NCBI GenBank assembly: GCA_903813345.2
Contig: CAIIXF020000008.1
Span: 13,252,822 to 13,316,821, forward strand
Reading direction: 5' to 3'
Length of the DNA: 64,000 nt
DNA from: Owenia fusiformis
Lineage: Eukaryota > Annelida > Polychaeta > Sabellida > Oweniidae
The notes below the pieces were generated by a model. It did not search any database. It saw nothing but the letters and a program-made list of their open reading frames with translations, and had not been told where the DNA came from. A program made the position numbers and the translations under genes. This document shows positions 51,849 to 61,751 of the stretch, piece after piece (position 1 is the first letter of the stretch; the number at the start of each line of letters is the position of its first letter).

Positions 51849-52010
51849 CAGGTGTAAAAGGGTAGGAGGTCCTATCAAATGATGGTCCTACTTTCCATTG
51901 ATTTATATGGTGACCTAAATACAACTCTTTCCCTTATTATCGTATCCACAATCAGGGCCAGTAAGGGCCTTTAAGAAAGGGGACCATAATCCCCATTTCT
52001 TTTACACCGG
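51849..52010 (+). mobile_element. MITE, CCGGTGTAAAAG family, copy 4
   Basis: Left end altered (CAGGTGTAAAAGGGTAGGAG), right end TTTCTTTTACACCGG. It lies about 1.2 kb upstream of the AOX start codon. Confidence 0.88.
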
Positions 52011-52700
52011 CCGATGAATCGGAGCAAATGTGACCGAGGCATTATAGATTGTATTATTTAGAGCAATATATTTTCTGAAAAATTCAAAATATTCTGTTCA
52101 GTGACCTTTCCGAAGGTCGAATTTTTAGCTATTTTTCAGTCACGTTTTCAGAGGGCTGAAAAAAATTATTTCATCATGTTTAGGGTCATCCTGACCAATA
52201 CACATTGATCCTTGTCATGTGGATGATATGTGGAACTGGTTAAACTGACTGGGGGTCAAAACAGAACTCTGTTATCATGGTTCAAAAAGTGCCTAAAATT
52301 CAGCATGTTTTCGTCACTTCCTATTTTGTCATTTTCTGTTTGAGTACTATGAGACCTTAAATGCATCGACAGATCTTTCGACCTTTAACTGATTTAATTG
52401 TCAGAATATTTGCTTAAAGGTTAAAGGCCATTCAACGATCATGGACCAGTGACAAAATATATTAAAAGTTTGGAAATTTCATCAAGACTGTCTAACATAT
52501 ATTTTTATTATCTACAAAGACACTCCCTGGATGAACATTATTTCAGTTGATATTCCTCTTGTGTTGGATCCAAAAAATCTATAAGTGGGACTTTGAACTG
52601 AGAACTGAATTTACATTTCTTAATGCTTCAAAATTGATAGTTTATCCATACGAACGTTTTAAGAAAATAAGTATGTCCAAGAAGATGTTAAGCCAAATGT

Positions 52701-53189
52701 TTACCAACATTTACCAAGTCGTTCAACAAGAATATCGATCGACCAAGCCTTGATAATTTTATGAATCATCATGCACATGAGCAATCGCTGACCAATAAAC
52801 GTGATTGCGAAAATTCTAATTTTATTGCGGCAAGATCTGTTTTTATTGCATAAACGTGGTTTCGAAAGTACTTCCAGACAAACGTGATCTGGATAGAGGT
52901 CAACAATGCCAATCAGAGTCAATTGGGAAATATCGGATTGGACCAGGCCTTTAAAGTTACGGGTTATTCGCGTGCATCTTGCATCACTGTGTACTTTTCC
53001 ATGACATTGACATTGAGAGCACTGAAGCAATAGTCGCCTATTGCAAATATAGTATTTAGTTATAAAACAGGTATAATCTGGATCAAACAAATCGGGGATT
53101 TTTTCTACAAGAACTCTCCTGAACCGATCAAATGAGAGTATCAATTTTCGAATGAAATGAGAAACAGTGAAAAATAAACAAAAGTACAA
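52701..53189 (-). CDS. unrecognised 162-codon open frame antisense and upstream of the alternative oxidase
   Basis: An uninterrupted minus-strand frame of 162 codons ends just 21 bases before the AOX start codon on the other strand. This is long for such AT-rich DNA. The product is Cys- and Arg-rich with a cluster CSQCQCHG and a hydrophobic start (MYFCLFFTVSHFI). I recognise no family. It may be a chance frame, a fossil of a mobile element, or an antisense product from the AOX promoter region. Confidence 0.2.
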   Translation of the reverse strand: MYFCLFFTVSHFIRKLILSFDRFRRVLVEKIPDLFDPDYTCFITKYYICNRRLLLQCSQCQCHGKVHSDARCTRITRNFKGLVQSDISQLTLIGIVDLYPDHVCLEVLSKPRLCNKNRSCRNKIRIFAITFIGQRLLMCMMIHKIIKAWSIDILVERLGKCW

Positions 53190-53209
53190 TCTTAACTCTT
53201 AGGTAAACT

Positions 53210-56200
53210 ATGGGATTAATAAAAACGTATACAATCGCCAAACTGGTAGTACAGCGCTCGGGAACCGGGATATTCAACCGGGCTGCAGCAACAAATATTG
53301 CATCCAATCATTGTCATCTGGTCAGACCTTTTCATGAAGATGGGGTATGTACAAACATTGATCCTCACATTTTATTAATTCATATTTCCTAGCAATATTA
53401 TAGTCTATACAGTGTTTATATATAATGACGTCTAAAATAAATATGAATTAGGGCCTAATCAAATCATTTCTGGGAAGTCAAACCTTGAATTAAAAATTGA
53501 ACGAATTATGCATTATCGTGGTACTCAAGAATTTTGATTGATTTGATCTCTGGTTAAGATCTTGACCTCTAATACTCTGTCATGTCATATTCTGATATCT
53601 GTGCAAACATAAACTTCCATCCAACGTTATCAAACGAAGATATATAATAGATCTATATAGAGGATCTTTAACTTTGCTGCATTACGCTGGTTATATAAAT
53701 GGATTATTAATCTACAGACTATTAGATAATCCAAATCTTGTTGCAAAGGGCAATGATCCCTGTTTCATTGAATTCACCCCCCCCCCTGGAATCATGATTT
53801 CCCTTGCTGGCTCTGATTGAGGATAGATTAATACATAAGCGTCTATAATTATACGGTATGCATCATATCACAAAACATCACATACATGGATACATGAAGA
53901 TCGTTGCTGAGTGACTCTACCTAAATTACAATTTTACGTCTTTGGAACAGTGCCATTTGTGAGGAAGTAAAGCAAGTAAAGGCCATGTCATCTTGTGTTT
54001 GTACTGTATAAAATATAACAACTGAACCTAGTCACGTTTTTAATGTTTTATCGTAGCCTATAAGCACTGTCAGTGTATAGGAAAACGTTTTATATTATGC
54101 TGCTTATATCTTCAGGTGAAGCACTGTGCTACAAAAGCAGAAGTAGAAGAAAGTGTGAAACAGTACAAAAAGGGAAACTTTAGCCTCATAGCAGATGGAA
54201 GTGCAGTGAAACATTTTAGGTACAATATTAACGATTGTGAGATTACAGGATTAGGGAGAAGATTATCAATAAGTGAGCTCAAATGCAATGACCTTGTATC
54301 TTAACAAGGCTTTAAATTACGAACACTCGTCGGCTTCAGATTGTGAATACTTGGCGCTGCTAGGCAATAATTAACAATAATTTCCTGATAGTTTCCTATT
54401 TAGAAAGACTCGCAAAAGGTTACTATGGTTACTTGTTTTGGTTATCCTGATTTTGAGAGTTCCATATCCAAAACCTCCATATCTCCCTCTCCAGGGCATA
54501 TCTTCCCGCTTTGAAAAAAGGTTGAAAAAATTGAAAAAAATTGTATACTGTACAGTAAATGTTAAAAAAGAATTAGAACTCCCCTGGTATTGGATAAAGT
54601 AGTTATGTGTTATGTAAGGTCGGTTTGGATATGGGGTTTATCCCTCGTGGGATATGCACATCTAGCTTCGGTCCCTACGGTCCCTCGGGTAAATATGCAT
54701 ATCTCCCTCTGGATAAACCCCATATCCAAAACCTCCCAGTACATAACCCTTATTTATTTGATAATTATTCAAAATATTGACATGCCTACCTAAAACAAAA
54801 GTCACCATAGTAATAATATTTTTTCTCCAACAAAGTCGATTCTTAGTGAAACTTGGCATTATTTTACACATCCATGGAAATGATAAAACACTTAAATTAA
54901 GACACTCAGAACGTATTGATAGACCTAGCACCTGTACATATGATGCATTTTTATATCAATGTATTATCTTTAATTAAATGACATTTTTCTTTGTGTTCTA
55001 GAAGTGATAAAACAACGAAAACACCCGAGTCTTCAGCTCCCTCTATCCAAGGCCTGCAGGACCCACAGGGTATAGTCCAAGAAACACAAGACCCCCAAAC
55101 TACACAGAACCGTCAAGATTCCCCCAATTCCTCAGAATTAGACACTGTTGGGGGTGCTTACACTTTACCACATCCCATATGGTGAGTAGGGCCAGTCCTG
55201 GTTTGGGGTCCTAGCTGTGTATATAAACAATACATTTACATTAAGAAAATGTTGAAAATTACTAAGTCTGAAAAACCAGAAAACCCATCTCTTCAAGGAT
55301 GTTTAATTGTATGAAATCTCGAACTGACTAGTTTTTCGGCATTCTTGGTAATAGTCAGGCGGCCATTTTGGATTTTCCGTCCTAAAATCTTGTCTGTATA
55401 GGGCCTAAGTCTTGTGTACCTGTTTCAAACCGTTTGATGGAATTATAATTTTTCTACTAATGAAATTCTACATTTAGTTAAAGTCCCCGTCTAAAGTTTG
55501 AAAATATTTTTTTATCATTCATTTACTATTTGTCAGGACTTAAAAAGTGATTTTAGAGATTTTTGAACAAAAATTTTTTTTGAAAAAAAAGTTGTGAGCA
55601 TTTCATTTCTCAAATATTCAAATTTCCCGCCATTTTTCAAAAAAAGTTGAAATTTCTTAATCATCAAATATTTCTTAATGCATTTCAAAAAAAGATTATA
55701 TTTTTAACACCAATGCAAAGATTGAACAAAAGACACACTATTTCAATAATAAAATGTCATATTTAATGGGCCACTTCAATGTTTTAGCTTATCAAAAATA
55801 TTTTGAAACATTAGTGATGTCACTAAGGTAACAAAAACTTTTTGAAAAAAATTGAATTTTTTTTTCGATGTCAATCTTTTCTAAATATGCAAGACTTTCA
55901 TAAAAAAAACAATGTTGATTGTCTAACCAGGTTAAAAGGAAGAATAAATTATGTTTTAGATATCATTGTACCATAGGTTTCTATGAGAACTAAAATTTTG
56001 AAATGCATTTTTCTCAGAACCATTTTCATGCACTGATAAGTTCATTTCTCGCTTGTTTACCAACCGATTTTCTTAAATTTTTCGGCAAAAAACATGGGAG
56101 GATGTATGCTATGCATTGGTATGAATTGTGGCTAATTAGAAGATATGAGTGACCTCTAAAAGTTGGTTTTAAATAAATTCACAAATTTTGGAACAAAAAG

Positions 56201-59200
56201 TCTATCAAAAACCACTTTTTGAAATTAAAAAAAAAAGTTTCACATATTACACTTTGGGTAAGACTACAATATAAGCCAAAGTGGTTTAAACTTTACACGG
56301 GGCCTTTAAACATAAAGATGCTGATTTAGTTTAAGATAATCATTTTGGACTTTTCATAGTCTTGCTTCAAGACTGTGAACCCCCCCCCCCTTACTTACTT
56401 CTCCAACACTTGAAAAGAAGATAGGGGAATGCTAAGTAAGACTGATAACTCGTCTTTTGGTAAAACTATATTTAAAGCTATGGAAGTTGGGAGAGAGACT
56501 AAATGCAACAAAGTTGAAACCAAGCAGTCTAATATTTTTACTTAATATTTTATATTTTCTAGGAGTACAGATGAACTAGAGAAAGTAGAAATTACCCACA
56601 ATCCTCCAAAGGGGATTGTTGAACATGTAAGTAATGCGTTTGTTGTTTTTGCAATTAATAAATTGTAGAAATATGTGTGAGAACGAAGAAATTTTCATGT
56701 ATAGACATAATACATACATTATCTATTTAAATAGAAAGTGTATGAAAAAGTTAGATTTTCACCATGTATATTGATAAAATGAAAGCACTTCTAATAGCTG
56801 AAATATTTGCACAACGTGAAATAAATGCGTTCTACGCTCTTGATTTTTCAGCTTGCTTACTGGAATGTACAAACTTTGAGAAGGAGTTTTGACTTTTTCT
56901 CAGGATTCTCATCTGGCAAAAGAACAGAGAAGAAATGGCTAACGTAAGCTATTAATAAGATGGAGAAAATTGAACTAATAAGCCTCAGTCACATTTGCTC
57001 TACAGCGGGTATACCATGGCCGTATCTTCACAAAATCAATATCAAAAAATCTACATTGTACTGCTTATCCCTATATTTTATGTTGCATATTTCTATCGAT
57101 CTTGGGAACCTACGGCCGCCATACGGTTGCCGTTCATCAAATGTGACTGAGGCATTAGAGTCACTAAGACCAATTTATGGCCTATTCTAAAATAATTCCA
57201 TTCAGAACACTTACATAACAGGCCTTTTGCTTATATCTGTAAGGTCAACATTGGACAAATAATCACGTTATGAAGTAAATAATTAATACTCATACGTTTG
57301 TCAGGAAAGTTATTCATTAATTTTTCAGACGTTTTGTTTTCCTGGAAACTGTAGCAGGTGTTCCCGGAATGGTGGCAGCGATGACACGCCACCTCAAGTC
57401 TTTAAGGAGAATGAGTAGGGACCACGGCTGGATACACACACTGTTAGGTAAGATTCTCTTTCAAATCAATTACTGTACTGTCCACACTGGAATATAGAGT
57501 TAAACTTGGATATCTCAACTCCTTTCTGATCATCCGAACACCTATCAATGTGAACACTTTTTCTCTGTCCCAATAAAACCTTGAAATTTGAACACCTGCT
57601 AATCGGAACACTTTTGGTGGTTCAAGATGCGTTCAGATTAGACACGCTTTACTGTACATTGAACCATTACTTATTTAAGCATTATTTTAGGAATGTCATT
57701 CAATATATCAAAATGTAAATTCTTTACACACAAATGTATTTGCAAGTTGTATGTGTTTTACAGAAGAGGCAGAGAATGAAAGGATGCATCTAATGACTGT
57801 AATACAACTGAAAGATGCTGGAATCCTTATGCGACTTGCCATAATGGGCTCTCAAGGTAATCACCCTAGCCTACTACCTAACCAAACCCGTCTGGCCCAG
57901 TTATCTACTCCTGACGACATTAGGAGTAGATAACTGGGCCAGACGAGTTTGGTTACCTACTACCTAGTTGGCTCAAACACGTCACGATTCTCAATTGTCA
58001 AGTGTGTTAGTTCATTATGTCACCACTAAAAGTGTTGGCATATTGTTATGATTTACAACGTTTTTATGAGGGTTGGCGTCTGTAACAAATGATAGGTGGT
58101 GATCTTTTGCATTTAATGCTTTTTGTTTTCAATATATAATGTTTCCATCTTTAATACATTGAAACGATTACTAGAAAAAAGTATATTTATCAAAGTCACT
58201 TTCTATAAAATATACTTGTCGAAAGTGATATTTTAGCAACATACGAGAGGTCAAGCATTTTCATACATGGCGTCCCTTTCTCTTTGTTAAAGGTGTATTT
58301 GTGACCCTATTCAGTCTCTGCTACTTGGTGAGTCCAAGATTCTGCCACAAGTTTGTAGGATATTTAGAAGAAGAGGCGGTGAAGACATACACAGGATGTA
58401 TCATGGTATGTTCTTGAATATCTTGAAACTTAATTTTGATTTTTCAAAATTGGGCTATTTTGTTATTAAATTGATCTGTTCCAGCAATTCAGTAAAAATC
58501 AGTTCTCTCAACCCGTCCTGTGTGTATAAACGAGGGGAAACATCTATATATACAAGTATGATTTAAAATCATGAAATACGTCACCTTCAATCAATGATAT
58601 CCAGTATTTTATTGTAACTTAATTATATATTTACTATTTAGCCCTCCATTGTCAAATATAAATAATTGTTCATAATTTCGATCTGGTTTCAGGATATTGA
58701 CTCTGGTAATTTAGTATCATGGAAAACGAAACCTGCGCCTGAAATAGCCATTAACTATTGGAACCTAGCTGTAAGTAAATATTACATATAAAATAGAGAA
58801 AATATAAAATAGGCCTAGTGATAATTTATTTTCTGAAAATGAGTTTATTCGAGGTATAAGATGCAGAAATCTAAATTTATTATTAAGTCAGCAGAAATAA
58901 CATCAGTTCATGCCAAAAACTGCCACCAATGTTTCTAATTTTGGCAGTCTATGTTTTGTATATTTGAATATTTTAACTGGAATAAAGAAGAAAAAACAAA
59001 AAAAACGTCAGTTCATGACTTGAAATGATCATAAGAAGATCAAAACATTTCTTTATAAAATTACAATCATATTTTCCGAACTTCATTTCCACTTGTATCT
59101 ACAGCTTCCAATTCTTGTTGGTGGTGAATTTGAGTTTATATATTCTTGCCACTATTTCAGAGAAATGCCACGATGAGAGATGTCATACTAAACATACGAG

Positions 59201-59286
59201 CTGACGAAGCTCACCATAGACTAGTAAATCACACATTAGGTGAACTTGACACTGATGATACAAACCCGTATCCACCAGGGTATTAG
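53210..59286 (+). CDS. AOX: mitochondrial alternative oxidase
   Basis: A di-iron ubiquinol:oxygen oxidoreductase of the inner mitochondrial membrane (matrix side) that bypasses complexes III and IV. Exons: 53210-53344, 54116-54219, 55002-55181, 56563-56626, 56852-56943, 57329-57447, 57764-57856, 58293-58405, 58693-58770 and 59161-59286, giving 367 residues with every phase consistent. The first exon is basic and hydroxylated ([18 protein letters not shown]), as expected for a mitochondrial targeting peptide. All iron-ligand motifs are present in order: [10 protein letters not shown] (Glu 198), NERMH (Glu 237, His 240), LEEEAV (Glu 288-290) and RADEAHH (Glu 342, His 345). The third exon encodes a hydrophilic Gln/Pro/Ser/Asp-rich stretch just before the conserved core and is probably disordered. 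Length is usual for animal forms. Intron 7 begins with a perfect-looking hairpin and intron 3 carries a MITE-like insertion. Confidence 0.97.
54604..54750. repeat. hairpin repeat in AOX intron 2
   Basis: GGTTTGGATATGGGGTTTAT near 54622 pairs with ATAAACCCCATATCCAAAAC near 54714. A fragment of the same repeat (CCATATCCAAAACCTCCATA) lies upstream near 54461. Confidence 0.7.
55478..56310. mobile_element. MITE-like insertion in AOX intron 3
   Basis: Left end TTAAAGTCCCCGTCTAAAGT, right end the near-inverse (ACTTTACACGGGGCCTTTAA). The interior is AT-rich with T/A homopolymer runs and no frame. Boundaries are approximate. Confidence 0.6.
57879..57955. repeat. strong hairpin at the start of AOX intron 7
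   Basis: About 33 bases (AACCAAACCCGTCTGGCCCA...) pair with a near-perfect inverse copy across a 12-base loop, only 22 bases after the 5' splice site at 57857. Confidence 0.85.
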
Positions 59287-61751
59287 TTGGGACAAAACAA
59301 TGGCATGGCAGAGTCTTGCCTAATCACAGAGTTCGGGCCCGCTGAGGGAAAATGAGCATAAGTTGATCCCTCCGCCAAAGCATTGTTTCTGTATTTCAAA
59401 ATAGCTGGCACTATGTAGGAACATAGCACTCCAGTGACAGTGTAGAATTTCAGGAATACTGGATGTGTTCAATATTTGAAATTTTGAATAGACGAGTAAC
59501 AGAACCTCAGGAAAAACTAAATTTGTGGTCAGTATTCGAAATCTTGAGTAGATCTAGATGAGAACCAAAACCTGGAGAATTAGTAAAACCAGCCGTGAGA
59601 GAATAGTATCAGATGAGAGTAGAATGACGATATTGGCTACTTTAATCAGAGAGAAAACGTCATTAGAGCTAATATAATTTATATTAATGTATATGTGGTG
59701 TTAATAAGTGTTGACTTTTAAGCTTTTAACCTAGTTTATGAATGAATACTCGTAGAATCTCAACTCACATGACAACGGGTGTAACTGCTTTTACTGTCCA
59801 CTCTGCGACTGTATAAGCCAATTACAGAAAGGATATTAACTTTGGAAAGACATGGTCCGCCAAAATATATTGATAGTTTTTGTGTATCATTACACGGTGG
59901 ACCAAAAATGTCCATATTTGTTTTTATTTTGCAATAACATTTTTCGTAATCAATTATATAATTATTCCCAAATGGCATAACTATATCTATAGAAGTATTT
60001 GAAGAGTTGGGTAAATAGTCCAAATGGGTATCAAAGCATACTCAGGTTTCAAGGTAATATTTCATAATATCAAAAGCAAAAAACTATCTATAAATATGTT
60101 TGAAATTCATGCATTATAAATTTTTTATCATGCATTATAATTTTTTTGACTATTGCACACTGAGGATATTGTACCTTTTCGATACTCCTTTAGAAGCTAG
60201 GCATATTTCACCTTACCAATGACTTATCATTGAGCGTGAACAACTCTGCATTTTTTGTTAATTTGCAGATTTGTTGAATTCTCTTGCATTTATTTAATTA
60301 GACTTTGTAAGTGATTTGGATAAATAAAAATTAAATAATTTATTTAAAATAATTTACGCATCTGATGTATATTGTGATTTTGCTTATGAAATTGTGTGAC
60401 ACTGAATGACGTTCTACATTGAAACTGCAATTTGCAAAGATACGTCACAACATGAAGTTATCGAAAAATAGGCTTAGTTTATAACATGGTTTTCCCCGGA
60501 CATATTTGAAAAGTAGAAATTGAAAGTGGGTTCAATAAATCGTTTCATTTAATTTCCTTTTCCAAAATATATTTGCAATAAATGATTTACATGACTTATT
60601 ATATGCCACATATTGTAAATAATAGAGGAAATTTATCAGTTCTTAATGAATTATGATTTAGAAAGTTCTTTGAGACATTTTACGAAAATATTCACAAAGA
60701 TGGTATCTTCGTTTTGATTTTCAGATATTTCAATGTCAAACCATTCTGTAAAACTGACTGATAAACAAAAGATCTTAAAGGCCCACTTCGCGTATTTTCA
60801 ATGTCTTTGGGCAAAATAAAGACTTTTATTTGAGTTCTATAGAATGTCCAATGTATTGATAAGAACCCTATCTTTCATTTGACACCAACAAAAGCTCAAG
60901 CGCACCACATACAATAATTAATCAAAAAAATATTTTCGATCTGTCAAGCTTCATACATCAAGTTTTTATCGATGTATTACATGATACATTCATCTTTATA
61001 GAAGTGTCGCCATCTTTTAAATCAAAAGTAATTAAAAACATGCACTTTGTTTAGCATTGTGTATGCATGTCTTATGCTTTTTCTTTGTGAGTTATTTTTT
61101 TCTTGGTTCAATATCAAAGCAAATCAAACGTTGTTTCATATTTGAGCGAGTGTGTGAGTAATATGTTTCAATGATAATCTTTTTCTTTTTTCTTCTAAAT
61201 AAAGTATACTGGGCCTTTAACATCACATAATACCCGTACATCGTAAACAAATAGATATTTTCAATGCGTCTATTTAAGTTTAGCCATTCGTAAAACCATG
61301 GGCTTTCAAGAGAAAAGTCACGTTTTTGTGCACACAATTTTACAATTTCATAACCATTTCGTGATGTCATGAAGTAACATCAAAAACATTCCAAAAACGT
61401 CCAATGAATTAGGCTATTACAAAGCATCACATAATATTTTTAAAAACACTGTTTAGTACAAGAGCATTGACAAAACGATTCAATATTCTTTAGTGCATTT
61501 TCATCGTATTTGAATTTCGCCAAACGCAAATAAAAATGTTCACATGCAATCAATAAAATATTGCACTGCAGGTAGTGATTTATGCGGTGAACCCCAATTT
61601 ATATATAATGTTTAGTATACAGCGATCTATATATTGAACTTTAAGTCCACCGCCATTAAGCCATTAAACGGTTTGGTGCACTCCTATAGGATAACAACCT
61701 GAAAAGAGCTGGACTGGACTCATGAGTCTCGTTACCTGACAAACCAGCAAA
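59287..61751. other. intergenic region between AOX and the MOXD-type gene
   Basis: AOX 3' untranslated region, then AT-rich DNA with a MITE-like element at 60774-61220, then the promoter side of the MOXD-type gene. No further gene recognised; an 87-codon antisense frame at 59760-60023 has no support. Confidence 0.5.
60774..61220. mobile_element. MITE-like element with TTAAAGGCCCA ends
   Basis: The left end TTAAAGGCCCACTTCGCGTA and right end AAGTATACTGGGCCTTTAA are inverted over about 11-14 bases. The ends resemble those of the insertion at 55478-56310. Confidence 0.5.

Larger units (their letters stand above)
49123..53209. promoter_or_regulatory. divergent intergenic region between the fusion gene and AOX
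   Basis: The two start codons (49122 minus, 53210 plus) face away from each other across 4.1 kb, so both promoters should lie here. I could not assign TATA, initiator or transcription-factor sites with confidence. The region contains a direct repeat (49726-50428), short palindromes (51096-51232, 51370-51443, 51570-51672) and a MITE (51849-52010). Confidence 0.4.
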
